NCBI GenBank assembly: GCA_013178005.1
Contig: JABLXL010000001.1
Location: 62,001-126,000 of the forward strand
From: Actinomycetota bacterium
GTDB lineage: Bacteria > Actinomycetota > Geothermincolia > Geothermincolales > RBG-13-55-18
Reading direction: 5' to 3'
DNA length: 64,000 nucleotides
Under the pieces are notes generated by a model. That model had not been told where the DNA came from and did no database searches. It saw nothing but the letters and a program-made list of their open reading frames with translations. Below, piece after piece: positions 52,404 to 61,870 of this stretch (the first letter of the stretch is position 1; each line of letters begins with the position of its first letter). The position numbers and the translations under genes were made by a program.

Positions 52404-53688
52404 TGGTTGTAATGGCACCTTTCTTGAACCCGATGTCTTCTAATAAAGCCCACAGGCTGCTTTTCGTCCTCTCCGCGCTGAAATGCCTCTCGATCTTTTT
52501 TCTTCCCTCCTCGCCCATGCTGCGGCAGAGATCCCGATCGCGCCATAACCTTACCATTCCTTCCGCGAAGCCCGCAGCATCTTCCGCGACCCAGCCGCTT
52601 ATACCATGCTCTAGAGGCGTAGCCTCGGCCGCCCTCCGCAGGGCGACCACCGGCAGGCCGTTTGCCATCGCCTCAACGATCTTGATTTGCTGTCCGGTTC
52701 CACCGAAAATGGGGCAAACCACGAATCCGGCATCAGCGTATAGAGTTCTCATGTCGTTTATATGGCCCGCAAGCTCGATCCCCGTCGCCGGTTGGACCTG
52801 TTCGCAGCACGATCCCGTGACCACGATCAAAGGGTTCTCCATTACCTGCCGGACAAGGGGAAGCACCTTGCGGACGAGGTAAACGTATCCTTGCACATTG
52901 AAAGGGTTGGGGCCTGTGGGGAAAAGGGCTGGGCCTTTATAGGTGTTCCGCATGGGATAGGTTTTCATGGTGACAGGTAGAGTTATGGTTTTCGTCCTGG
53001 TGGTACGATCATTGATCAACTCCGCCTCGTGAGAGGTGATGCAAAGCGTATAGTCAAAGCGGTCGAAAATCCGCATCTCGTTTTCCAATTCGGGGAAGTT
53101 GAGCCCCGAGAAAAAGTCCTCTGTTACAACTGCCTCCTCAACATCTTCCGCATCGATTGGGGTTGGAGGAAGATGTTGCATGATGGCTCTTCTCATCACC
53201 CTGTTGATGGACAGGATATCATGGTAGTCGATGACTTTGATGCTTCGCCGGCATCCTTTGCCGGCGAGCGCTCCCCAGTAAGCATAATTAATCAGGACTA
53301 TATCGGGTCTGATGCGGTGAACAAGTCGCGAGAACCAGCGTCGGAGGCCGGGCGGAGTGTAGTAGATGGAATCCAGGGGGATAGGCCTTTTCAGCTTTTT
53401 ATAAGATCGCGACATCAGCACTTGCACTTTTAAGTCATGCCAGCTTGGTTCGTGGACCAGGACATCGCTGAGGCCTGCCTTGAGAAGCTCATTTCTCGCG
53501 TCCGTGTTCCAGGTTGTTTCCGAAAACAGGGTGCTACTGCAGAAAAACACCTTGCACCCGAGATCCCGCAGCCCTTCGATGATCTGCATGCAGCGGTGGT
53601 GTGCGCCGGTACGCGGTGGGTATGGGTTATGGGGGAAAAAATCCAGCACCACTGGAGAAATTTTAGCGGTTTCGTGGTTGTTAGCCAT
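52369..53688 (-). CDS. GT4-type glycosyltransferase, divergent
   Basis: 439 aa. The N-terminus VVLDFFPHNPYPPRTGAHHR is the group's opening, with VIDYHDILSINRV in the middle. The C-terminal domain ends with GFVVCPIFGGTGQQIKIVEAMANGLPVV, where the usual first Glu of E-x7-E is replaced and the second is kept; this variant is common in the stealth/sugar-transferase subgroup. GWVAEDAAGFAEGMVRLW follows. It lies 15 bases after the upstream gene and overlaps the downstream one. The specificity is unknown. Confidence 0.86.
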   Translation of the reverse strand: MANNHETAKISPVVLDFFPHNPYPPRTGAHHRCMQIIEGLRDLGCKVFFCSSTLFSETTWNTDARNELLKAGLSDVLVHEPSWHDLKVQVLMSRSYKKLKRPIPLDSIYYTPPGLRRWFSRLVHRIRPDIVLINYAYWGALAGKGCRRSIKVIDYHDILSINRVMRRAIMQHLPPTPIDAEDVEEAVVTEDFFSGLNFPELENEMRIFDRFDYTLCITSHEAELINDRTTRTKTITLPVTMKTYPMRNTYKGPALFPTGPNPFNVQGYVYLVRKVLPLVRQVMENPLIVVTGSCCEQVQPATGIELAGHINDMRTLYADAGFVVCPIFGGTGQQIKIVEAMANGLPVVALRRAAEATPLEHGISGWVAEDAAGFAEGMVRLWRDRDLCRSMGEEGRKKIERHFSAERTKSSLWALLEDIGFKKGAITTNERRIADSDIS

Positions 53689-53703
53689 CGTGAAATCCGC
53701 CGC

Positions 53704-55047
53704 TCATACCGTTCTCTTCGCTGAGCTTGCGAGTGCAATGGCGTCCTCGAACGCGTCAAGATATCGAGAAGCCATTTTATCCCAGGAATATGATTCGTGG
53801 ACAAGCTGTGCCGCTTGTCCGGCTTTCCTGAGAGCTCCTTCTCGATCTTCTATCACGCTTTGAATGCAATCCGCGAGTTCAATAGGATCCAAGGGATCAA
53901 AGGTGTACGCATTGCCATCGATTAAGGCGACCTGTTCCATAAACGGTTTGATTCTGGAGCATATCACAGGACACCGCGAACGGTTTGCTTCTATTATGGG
54001 GAAACTCCCCGCCTCGTAGAGGGACGAAACGACCAGGGCCGCGGCTTCTCGATATAGGCATTCCAGATCGAGGTCATCAACGAAGCCAAGGCCTCGAAAA
54101 TCTTCGCCCGCATAAACGCCCGCCTCTTCCGCGACCTGTAACAGCCTTTGGACATCGGGATCCACAGCGTTTCTTGCGGGTTGTTCCAGGCGATCGGTGT
54201 TGGGGCCCACGAGAAGAAGGCTTACCTTCAAGCCCCTCTTTTTAAGCTCGCCGATCGCTTTAATAATAACCTGCTGATTCTTGTGCTCGAAAATCCAACC
54301 GACGTTGATTACAAACCTTTCCGGCAAGTCAAACTTTTCCCTGCACCTTGAGAGATCGGAGGGTGTTGGGTGCATTTCCGTATGCGGAATTCCCGGTCGA
54401 ATAACTCTTATTTTCTCCGCGGCATTAGGGAAATAGGATTTTACTTCATCGGCGATGAAGTCGCTTGATACGATGATAATTGCACTGGATTCGATGAAAT
54501 CGCCCACGTCTTTTTGCATGCGTCTGAAATAACGATGGGGAGCACGATCAAAGTGCCAGAAACCAAAATCGTGCAAGGTGATCACCATGGGTATCTCCAA
54601 ACGCGGGCGACCGATGTGGTAGGGGAAAGGGAAATATACTACGTCGGCAGGATTTCGGGCAAGATAGCTTTCAATCAGATTTTTCCTGTTGCCCATGGTC
54701 TCTCGCACAATCCACGGACCGTGCTTTCTTATCGTTTCGCCGGTCAGGCGCCTGATTTTACGTGTTCCCGGGAATCCGTCGACGGGGAAAAAAATCCTAT
54801 CGAGGATAGGTGAACGGGTCTTGACCGGGAAGTATACGACGTCTATCCGGTCGGATTCCAGGCGTGAAGGCCATGATATGAACTGACCCGCGGTGTTTCT
54901 TCGCGTAAGGTAGAGCGAAGCTGACCAATCGTAAAACCTTTCCTGCCGCGGAAGCGCGTGTACAAGACCGGAGAGATATTTTTCCACTCCGGCCGCGCTC
55001 AAGGAATGATCTATTATCGCCAGTCTTTTCAAATCAGCGCCTGTCAT
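53704..55047 (-). CDS. GT4-family glycosyltransferase
   Basis: 447 aa. The start MTGADLKRLAIIDHSLSAAG is followed by VVYFPFPYHIGRP and MVITLHDFGFWHF, typical of mannosyltransferase-like GT4 proteins. The C-terminal half has FVINVGWIFEHKNQQVII and the E-x7-E motif in LYEAGSFPIIEANR, then CSRIKPFMEQV. The start overlaps the aminotransferase gene by 14 bases. Composition is AT-richer than in the first 46 kb. Confidence 0.9.
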   Translation of the reverse strand: MTGADLKRLAIIDHSLSAAGVEKYLSGLVHALPRQERFYDWSASLYLTRRNTAGQFISWPSRLESDRIDVVYFPVKTRSPILDRIFFPVDGFPGTRKIRRLTGETIRKHGPWIVRETMGNRKNLIESYLARNPADVVYFPFPYHIGRPRLEIPMVITLHDFGFWHFDRAPHRYFRRMQKDVGDFIESSAIIIVSSDFIADEVKSYFPNAAEKIRVIRPGIPHTEMHPTPSDLSRCREKFDLPERFVINVGWIFEHKNQQVIIKAIGELKKRGLKVSLLLVGPNTDRLEQPARNAVDPDVQRLLQVAEEAGVYAGEDFRGLGFVDDLDLECLYREAAALVVSSLYEAGSFPIIEANRSRCPVICSRIKPFMEQVALIDGNAYTFDPLDPIELADCIQSVIEDREGALRKAGQAAQLVHESYSWDKMASRYLDAFEDAIALASSAKRTV

Positions 55048-56170
55048 GCGGTTTATTCTGAAAATACTCGATGATACTGTTGCAGATGAAGTCGACGAGT
55101 TCCAGCTCCAAATCAGGCCAACTCGGCAAATTGATGCCCCGGCGGCTCAGGCTTTCCGCCACGGGGAAGCGTTGAAACCGAGAAGCATACATAGGCATGG
55201 TGTGAATCGGGTTGAAGAAAGGCCTCGTCTCCACGCCCTTCTTTGCAAGGTGGTCTCTCAAGGGATCCCGGTCCGTATGGTCATCGAGAAGGATCGAAAC
55301 CATCCAGTAGGAGTGCCTGACGCCATCGGGCTCGCTCTGCAGGGTCAAGGGGAGCCCCTCCAGTCTCTCTCGATAGCGTTCAGCGATCTTTCGCTTACGT
55401 TCCAGGAAGGTTTCCACTCTTTCAAGCTGGGCAAGGCCTATTGCGGCACATATGTTCGTCATCCTGTAGTTGTAACCCACGATATCGTGCCAATATTCTC
55501 TGTACTTGGCCAGGCCTTGGCCGCGGAAACGGGTCACCCGCTCATAGAGTGTCTCGTCGTTCGTGACCACCATGCCTCCCTCGCCGGTGGTAATGGTCTT
55601 GTTGCCGAAAAAACTGAAAGCGGCGATGTCTCCGAAGCCGCCTACATGTTTTCCTTTATATAGTGTGCCGATGCCCTCCGCGCAATCCTCGACGAGGAAA
55701 AGCGAATTCTCAGAAGCAATGGTCGTAAGTGCGTCCATGTCACAAGCCCCCCCATATAAATGGACGGCCATTATCGCTTTTGTGTTCGCCGTTATCCTCC
55801 TCGCGATATCGTTGGGGTCGATCTGCCAGTCGCTTTCCCTGCTGTCGGCGAAAACCGGTGTGGCACCGGTATAGGTAACGCAGTTGGCGGAAGATATATA
55901 GGTCAACGTCGGGATGATGACCTCATCGCCGGGTCCCACCCCCAACGCCAGCATGCACAGGTGGAGAGCGATGGTGCCGTTTGGAACGCCCGCAGCGTAG
56001 TGGGCACCCACATAACGCGCGAATTCATGTTCGAAAAGCCCGATGAATTTTCCCCTGGAGGAAATCCAGCTCGAATCGATACACTCAAGGACATATTCCC
56101 GCTCTTTCCCATCAAGAGAGGGCTTATAGACAGGTATCGATATTTGATTCTGGCGCACGCCTTGTTCCAT
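55034..56170 (-). CDS. DegT/DnrJ/EryC1-family sugar aminotransferase, perosamine-synthase-like
   Basis: 378 aa. PLP-dependent enzyme that transaminates a 4-keto-6-deoxy nucleotide sugar. ISIPVYKPSLDGKEREYV, SSWISSRGKFI and NGTIALHLCMLALGVGPGDE match the GDP-perosamine synthase (RfbE/PerA) subgroup. Lys191 in FFGNKTITTGEGGM is the Schiff-base lysine and VEDCAE supplies the pyridine-contacting Asp. ATG 56170 follows an AAGG-containing leader; GTG 56173 is equally in frame. With the acyltransferase at 59787 it could supply an N-acylated 4-amino-4,6-dideoxy sugar. No 4,6-dehydratase gene is in the window, so that step must be encoded elsewhere. Confidence 0.93.
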   Translation of the reverse strand: MEQGVRQNQISIPVYKPSLDGKEREYVLECIDSSWISSRGKFIGLFEHEFARYVGAHYAAGVPNGTIALHLCMLALGVGPGDEVIIPTLTYISSANCVTYTGATPVFADSRESDWQIDPNDIARRITANTKAIMAVHLYGGACDMDALTTIASENSLFLVEDCAEGIGTLYKGKHVGGFGDIAAFSFFGNKTITTGEGGMVVTNDETLYERVTRFRGQGLAKYREYWHDIVGYNYRMTNICAAIGLAQLERVETFLERKRKIAERYRERLEGLPLTLQSEPDGVRHSYWMVSILLDDHTDRDPLRDHLAKKGVETRPFFNPIHTMPMYASRFQRFPVAESLSRRGINLPSWPDLELELVDFICNSIIEYFQNKPHDRR

Positions 56171-56247
56171 CACCTTGTTCCTTCAGCCCAATTGCCATGT
56201 CCCGTCGCTTTATTATAGCGGAGCATGAAGTCAGCCATGCAATACTA

Positions 56248-57558
56248 TCACTGACACACAGGCTTAGGACTCGTGCGCTGATTCGCCGCCAGCATGAACC
56301 TCTCGGCGTATTCGAGGGCCCAATGCCGCCAGGCCTTATCAAAGGATGCGGAAAGAACGCGCTGGTTCTCGGCCGCCTCGACCTCGAGCTCGGGCAGGTT
56401 TTCAATAGCGTTTATGACGGTCTCACTGATGGATTCGACGGATCCTGGATCGAAGGTCGTCACCTTGCAGCCGGCGTTTTCCATCTGCTCGTTTATCTGG
56501 GGGATATCGGAACACAGGACGGGTTTACCCATAAGGATCGCCTCAACGGCAGGTCCGCTCCCTCCTCCCTCGTAAAGGGTGGGGATAGCGACGAACATGC
56601 AATTTTCGTAGAGGACGGCGAGGGTGCGCTCATCCACTCTATCCGTGAATACCACCTTGTCCTTGAGATCGAGTGCATCGATCAGCGCATGTATGGCTGC
56701 CCAATTTGGACTTTTAGAGGTGCAGACGAGCATCGGGCATCTCTCGCCTAGCGCATTCCTGATCTCCTTCCAGGCCAGGATCAACCTGATATGGTTCTTA
56801 TGAGTGATGGTGGAGGAGCCCGGGTAAAAGACATACGGACATCCTATCCCATAGCGTTCGAGGACCTCGTCGCCTCCCTTCTGGGTCGTGACATTGACCC
56901 AGTCCGTGGGATTCAACAATGGCGGGCAAGCGATGACGTCGATTTTATCGGCCTGAATACCAAGATGTTCGATTATCGCTTTTTTCTGAAAATTGCTATG
57001 CGTTATGATCTTCGCGCATCGTGTGGCGAAAGGCACGAACTCCTCCCAGAAACGCTTGAGCGAATAAGGAGGCCAATCATTTGGGAAAAACACGGGATGG
57101 ATGTCATGGATCGTCATAACCAGGGGGATACCGAGGTCGCCGAGATTGACCATAGGCGAAAGATGTCTGGTGTATGCTCCTAGCAGAAAATGGGGCACCC
57201 AGATGACGTCAAGATCGCTCAATGAGCTCCACAATGCTTTGAGATTGCCGCAGGCTGTTTTCATTGACTGGGTTGGTATATGGCTGGAGATACGCTGGCG
57301 CGCCGCGTCGACCTGGCTCATGGTCAGATAACGCCCCAGGACAGATCCGAATATCCTGATGAAACGCCTGTCATCCCAAAACCTGACCCTGAGGTTGCCC
57401 GACTCTATGGATTTGAGTTGATGGAAGCTTTGGCTGCTTACTATTTCGAAATGCCAATCGGGCATCGCCAGCGCCAACTCCTGTAGCCCGTGGTAAAGGA
57501 AATAGCCTAAGCCGGCGCCGGTGCCGTTGATTCCCTCGCCGGAGATCGCTATTTTCAC
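56248..57558 (-). CDS. GT4-family glycosyltransferase
   Basis: 436 aa from GTG 57558, chosen because GGGGGTG precedes it and the product starts MKIAISGEGINGTGAGLGYF. A TTG at 57576 overlapping the upstream stop is the alternative. Middle motifs are VIWVPHFLLGAY and LVMTIHDIHPVFFPNDW. The C-terminal domain has YVFYPGSSTITHKNHIRL and the E-x7-E-like motif in YEGGGSGPAVEAILMG, then CSDIPQINEQM. It lies between the second Wzt-like ATPase and the aminotransferase, with a 78-base gap on the aminotransferase side. Confidence 0.9.
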   Translation of the reverse strand: MKIAISGEGINGTGAGLGYFLYHGLQELALAMPDWHFEIVSSQSFHQLKSIESGNLRVRFWDDRRFIRIFGSVLGRYLTMSQVDAARQRISSHIPTQSMKTACGNLKALWSSLSDLDVIWVPHFLLGAYTRHLSPMVNLGDLGIPLVMTIHDIHPVFFPNDWPPYSLKRFWEEFVPFATRCAKIITHSNFQKKAIIEHLGIQADKIDVIACPPLLNPTDWVNVTTQKGGDEVLERYGIGCPYVFYPGSSTITHKNHIRLILAWKEIRNALGERCPMLVCTSKSPNWAAIHALIDALDLKDKVVFTDRVDERTLAVLYENCMFVAIPTLYEGGGSGPAVEAILMGKPVLCSDIPQINEQMENAGCKVTTFDPGSVESISETVINAIENLPELEVEAAENQRVLSASFDKAWRHWALEYAERFMLAANQRTSPKPVCQ

Positions 57559-57572
57559 CTTTTCACCCCCAT

Positions 57573-58820
57573 TCAAGTGATCTTAGTGACGCTCCATGTC
57601 TGCCTGGTCCTTACGAAGGATTCGTATCTGCCACGGCCTGGCTTCTCCCCAGCGATTATCAAGGGTACATCCACGCTATCCTCGACAAGCTGTTCGCCGT
57701 TTACCATGGCGACCAGCCTGAATCTCATGTTGTACGTGTCAGGCAAAAGGGGCAAATCCGTTATGGTTATCTCTATGTTCGTCTTCCCGGGCTCAACGCT
57801 GATTTCATGTCCGTCAAAGTCATTACGTATATGCACCAGGCGGGTTCCCACAACCGAGAGGATCTCCAAGTTGACCCAGACCTCATCCAGTGCCTTGGCG
57901 GCCTCGATCTGGAGGCCGCAGACAAGCGATTTCGCTTGCTCATATACAACGCCCTGGCCAGCCAAATCCGCTTGGGGGAAGTACGTGCGCTCGATCCAGA
58001 CGTCCTTGTGCTGTCGGGATAGATCTTCCGTCGAGGACCGAGAGATATACATTGAGATAGCCTCGTAAGACGGGCCGTCGAACACGAGCTTGCCTCTTTC
58101 AAGGAGAATAGCTCTAGGGCAGAGCTCCTTCACCGCCGCCATGTTGTGACTCACGAAGAGCACCGTTTTGCCCTCTTTGATGACGTCGCTCATCTTCGCG
58201 AGGCATTTTTTCTGGAAAGCGGTATCCCCCACCGCCAACACCTCGTCCACCAGGAGGATCTCCGGTTCCAGGTGCGCAGCGACCGAGAATGCCAGCCTCA
58301 CCCTCATTCCGTCGGAGTAGTGTTTCATGGGAGTATCGAGAAACTTCTCGATACCCGAGAACTCGACGATTTCGTCGAATCTTCTCTTGACCTCCGACCG
58401 CTTCATTCCCAGGATCGACCCGTTGAGATAGATGTTCTCCCTGCCCGTCAGCTCGGGGTGTATGCCGGTCCCCACTTCCAGCAAGGCCCCAGCCCGTCCC
58501 CTGATCATCACCTGGCCTTCGCTGGGCTCCGTTATATGCGTCAATATCTTCAGGAGAGTCGACTTTCCCGCCCCATTGTGGCCGATAATGCCCAGTATAT
58601 CGCCCTTTACGAGCTCAAACCCGACTCCCCTCAGGGCCCAGATCTCCTCCTCGAGACGCGCCGCGCCGTGTGCTTTGCCCTGGAGGAGGTTCCATGCTTT
58701 CTGAGCGGGGGACTTAATGCCGCGGTATATAGCCTCTCTGAGGTTCATGGTGCCGGGTTTTATCTTTCCGATGTGGTACTTCTTGCCCAGCCCCTCGACC
58801 TTAACCGCTATATCCTTCAT
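57573..58820 (-). CDS. wzt: Second polysaccharide export ABC ATPase (Wzt-like) with C-terminal domain
   Basis: 415 aa from ATG 58820, preceded by GAGGGG; ATG 58835, overlapping the permease stop as ATGA, is also possible. Walker A is GHNGAGKST (80-88), the signature is HYSDGM (167-172) and Walker B is ILLVDE (188-193), followed by VLAVGD. The C-terminal part (about 265-415) is beta-rich (VWVNLEILSVVG, HEISVEPGKTNIEITI, PDTYNMRFRLVAM), as in Wzt proteins that recognise the chain end. It is clearly different from the ATPase at 4879, so it probably handles a different polymer. Confidence 0.92.
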   Translation of the reverse strand: MKDIAVKVEGLGKKYHIGKIKPGTMNLREAIYRGIKSPAQKAWNLLQGKAHGAARLEEEIWALRGVGFELVKGDILGIIGHNGAGKSTLLKILTHITEPSEGQVMIRGRAGALLEVGTGIHPELTGRENIYLNGSILGMKRSEVKRRFDEIVEFSGIEKFLDTPMKHYSDGMRVRLAFSVAAHLEPEILLVDEVLAVGDTAFQKKCLAKMSDVIKEGKTVLFVSHNMAAVKELCPRAILLERGKLVFDGPSYEAISMYISRSSTEDLSRQHKDVWIERTYFPQADLAGQGVVYEQAKSLVCGLQIEAAKALDEVWVNLEILSVVGTRLVHIRNDFDGHEISVEPGKTNIEITITDLPLLPDTYNMRFRLVAMVNGEQLVEDSVDVPLIIAGEKPGRGRYESFVRTRQTWSVTKIT

Positions 58821-58831
58821 GGCTCGACCCC

Positions 58832-59725
58832 TCATACCACGTCAGCGAAGTTCTTTTCGACGCGTTTGAAGAAAAAGGACCCCGTTATTAGCAGGCTAAT
58901 CGTGACAGCTGCCGATGTGGCCAGGATCACCGGCTGCTCAATGGGTGTTTTTAAAAGGGCCCACCTGAAACCGATGATAACGCCGGCCATGGGATTGAGG
59001 CCGTAAAGGATGTTCCAGGCTCCTTTATCTGCGATGAGATTGGAGGAATACGCGACCGGCGAAGCGTATAGCAGTACCTGCAACAGAAAGGGTATCAGGT
59101 AGCGGACATCTCTGAACATGACGTTCAACGCTCCGAGCCAGAGGCCCAAGCCTAAAGTGGCGCTGACCGCCAGGATGATAAAGAGAGGCAACGTGAGGAT
59201 CGCCATGCTGGGAGTTTTGCCGTAATAGATCATCATGCCCACCAGGATGACAAAGGCGATGCAGAAATCCACCATCCCTGCGGCAACAGAGGCGATGGGG
59301 ATGGACATCCTGGGGAAATAGACCTTCTTGATCATGTTCCCTTCCATGACCATGCTGTTGGAAGCGAGGGTGACCCCGTTGGCGAAAAAAGTCCATATGG
59401 TCAACGCCGAATAGGCGAAAAGCGGGTAGGGGATGTCGTCGCTGGGGGCTTTGAGCAGCCTGCCGAAGATGATGGTGAATATGACCATCACCATAAGTGG
59501 CTGGAGAATGGCCCAGAGTGCGCCAAGGACGGTCTGTTTGTAGCGGACCTTGATGTCGCGCCAGGTGAGGAAATATATCACCTCCCGGTATTCCCAGAGT
59601 TCGCGCAGCTCCAATGAAACCCAGCCGCTGGTCGGCCGGTAATATTTTATCGTCTCCTTCCTTTCGCTCGACTTTCTTCGCGCTTCCGATCCTTTGTTTT
59701 TATGGCGAGAAGGCATGCTGGTCAC
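58832..59725 (-). CDS. wzm: Second ABC-2 polysaccharide export permease (Wzm-like)
   Basis: 297 aa from GTG 59725; ATG 59716 is the alternative. After a charged 35-residue N-terminus come LRELWEYREVIYFLTWRDIKV and KQTVLGALWAILQP, the Wzm/TagG opening, then six hydrophobic segments with MEGNMIKKVYFPRMSIP and LNVMFRDVRYLIPF. It is coupled to the following ATPase. Together they form a second complete exporter on the opposite strand from the one at 4061-6087. Confidence 0.92.
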   Translation of the reverse strand: MTSMPSRHKNKGSEARRKSSERKETIKYYRPTSGWVSLELRELWEYREVIYFLTWRDIKVRYKQTVLGALWAILQPLMVMVIFTIIFGRLLKAPSDDIPYPLFAYSALTIWTFFANGVTLASNSMVMEGNMIKKVYFPRMSIPIASVAAGMVDFCIAFVILVGMMIYYGKTPSMAILTLPLFIILAVSATLGLGLWLGALNVMFRDVRYLIPFLLQVLLYASPVAYSSNLIADKGAWNILYGLNPMAGVIIGFRWALLKTPIEQPVILATSAAVTISLLITGSFFFKRVEKNFADVV

Positions 59726-59786
59726 GTTTATTTGCCCCCAAGTGTTCTAGGCGCTTCGGAGATTCTGTTGTATAGGGAACCGTATC

Positions 59787-60452
59787 TCATTTTGTCCTGC
59801 GTTCCTTTTCCCGCGCGGGAACCCCTACGACCGTTACGCCAGCCGGCACATCCCTGTTTACGACCGCTCCCGCGCCCACGATCGCGTGATCGCCGATGGA
59901 TATCTCCTCTATGGTAACGGCTCCGGCCCCCATAAAAACGCCTTTTCCAATGCGGTTCCTGCCCGATATATGGCATCCCGGAGAAAGGGTGACGCAATCC
60001 TCGATCACCGTGTCATGGCCAACGGTGCAGTCGAGGTTGATTATCACATGGCGGCCTATGGTGATATCAACGGTAAGCGTGCACTCCCAACATATTATCG
60101 ATCCCTCGCCTATCGTGACGCTTTGACGATCATAGGCGGTTTCCGGATGTATAAGGGTCGCGAACCTGCATCCCAATTCCTCGGCCTCGGAGATGGCTCT
60201 TTGGCGTATCCGCGGGTTGCCTATGGCAACCACCGCGTAGAGATCGGGCAAATACGGAGTTAGTTCATGTGGTTTCACTAAGGGCGCCCCCCGTATTTCT
60301 CCACGCGTTCCCTCATCTTCGTGCACCAAGAATCCGACGATTTCAAAACGCTCCTCTCCGCGCTGGTTGATGAGCTCCACTAACCAGGCAACTTCCCTGG
60401 CGAAACCGCCGCCCCCCAAGATTACCAGGGGCTTCCCTTTGCTCGTGTCCAA
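59787..60452 (-). CDS. NeuD/PglD-like sugar O/N-acyltransferase
   Basis: 221 aa. The N-terminal Rossmann-like subdomain has LVILGGGGFAREVAWLVE (9-26), and the C-terminal left-handed beta-helix is built of hexapeptide repeats (VTIGEGSIICWECTLTVDI, IGKGVFMGAGAVT, IGDHAIVGAGAVV). His146 in TVGHD is the expected catalytic base of the PglD/PerB group, which acetylates the 4-amino group of UDP- or GDP-linked 4-amino-4,6-dideoxy sugars. It sits in the same operon as the aminotransferase at 55034, consistent with consecutive steps. Confidence 0.91.
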   Translation of the reverse strand: MDTSKGKPLVILGGGGFAREVAWLVELINQRGEERFEIVGFLVHEDEGTRGEIRGAPLVKPHELTPYLPDLYAVVAIGNPRIRQRAISEAEELGCRFATLIHPETAYDRQSVTIGEGSIICWECTLTVDITIGRHVIINLDCTVGHDTVIEDCVTLSPGCHISGRNRIGKGVFMGAGAVTIEEISIGDHAIVGAGAVVNRDVPAGVTVVGVPAREKERRTK

Positions 60453-60686
60453 GGCTCCTACCCCCTTGTGAAAATATCGCCGTGATGCTCATCGCTAAAG
60501 AATAAGTATTGCCTGGGACGATTATATCGCCGCCAAGGCCAGACTTATAATTAAACTCAACCATTGAAAGGGCTTCGACCCGCACCTCCTTTTTTCGTCC
60601 AAGGCGACTGAATGATTCCACAGCGGTTAACGGTTTTCCGCCGTCCTTGCATAATGCTCCATAAAGATAAGGTTTACGCCAAACCT
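60453..60686 (-). other. Possible remnant of a Wzt C-terminal-type domain
   Basis: No complete gene. One minus-strand frame reads KEVRVEALSMVEFNY, then GGDIIVPGNTYSLAMSITAIF. This is reminiscent of the opening strands of a Wzt C-terminal beta-sandwich but lacks a credible start and the ATPase portion. It may be debris of an earlier cassette exchange; an accidental frame cannot be excluded. Confidence 0.25.
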
Positions 60687-61870
60687 CTATGATCTTAACC
60701 TCCCTGAAAGACATGCGTTGAAGACACCGACCACATCCCTTCCCCATGCCTTCCAGTTCAATCGCTCCTCGTAACGCTCCCTGCATGCAATCCTCAAGAG
60801 GTCATATTTCGCGCGGTTTGAATAAACAGATTGTATAAGCCTGGCATACTCCGCTCCTCCTGCTTCAAGCGGGAGGAGGAGCCATTAACCCCTTCCTGAA
60901 CCAGATCCGGAATGCCTCCGGTCCTGGCGGCGATGACCGGCAGCCCAAAAGCGGCCGCCTCGCTTATGGTGAAGCCCGCGGTTTCCGCCCTGCTGGGCAT
61001 GATGAGGAAATGAGCCTGGCTGTACAGTTCGAAAAGCCTCGCGCGTTGCTCCTCGTCGTTTTTGTCAAGGGAAGGTATTATGGACAGGTCTGGATGATCG
61101 TAGGCGACTGGAGGCACGCATCCGCAGATGGTGAGTCGCGCCGGCACGTTCATCCTTTTCAGTTCGAAAAATGTGCCTATTGCGATATCGCCGCCCTTCC
61201 TTGCCCACTTTCTCCCTATGAAGAGCAGGTTGCAACATTGCATATCTTTCGGTTTCAAGGCCTGCCCGCGACTGGGAAGCGCGTCAAGATTCGGGCCGAA
61301 AGGTATGATGTTGATGGATGCGGCATCCGCCCCGTAATCCTCCGCCGCTGACCTCGACGCCCATTCGGTTGGGTAGATAAGCGCGGCCGCCTTTCTTATC
61401 GCCATCGACTCTATCGCGTCGCTACGCTTGGCTGAGATCTTAAGAAGATCGGTAAAGAAGGGGTAGTAATCCTTCATGAGGGCGAATGTTGCGTCGCTCC
61501 CATATACGATCGGTAAACCGATATCCAGGAACGCAATTTCAGCTGAAGCTTCCTGCGCAAACACGATGTCGAAACTCCCGCTCAAGATCTTCTCACGAAA
61601 GATGCGTGCATATGCCTTGCTCAAGCGGTATGTATGAAGAAAATCATAGTTCTTTCCAAGCAAGGCACGGGTAAAGGCGCAGGCATGCTTACCCAGGGTC
61701 AAGTAAAACGGTTGCACGGGGCCAAGGCTGGCTACCTTGCAGCCGCTCTCGCGTAGGGCTTTCAGCATGTAGAAGTAAACGCCGGACGAGAAAAGCCTAT
61801 CCTCGGCGTCTCCGGCGCAGATAAAAGCAACGTTCACTTCATCGTTTGAAATGCCGTTCGGCTTCTTCAA
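60687..61870 (-). pseudogene. GT4-family glycosyltransferase with a one-base frameshift near its 3' end
   Basis: The frame from 61870 encodes a GT4 protein: EVNVAFICAGDAEDRLFSSG, LPIVYGSDATFALMKDYYPF, LLFIGRKWARKGG, then AETAGFTISEAAAFG with E-x7-E. As read it stops at 60794 with the tail SSSRLKQEERSMPG. Losing one base in the TCCTCCTCCC run at about 60871-60880 explains this: in the next frame a normal C-terminus continues (LEAGGAEYARLIQSVYS, KYDLLRIACRERYEERL, NWKAWGRDVVGVFNAC) to a stop at 60687. The C-terminal helix is therefore separated from the catalytic domains. A sequencing error in the C-run is the alternative. It is the first gene of the minus-strand cassette operon. Confidence 0.85.
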
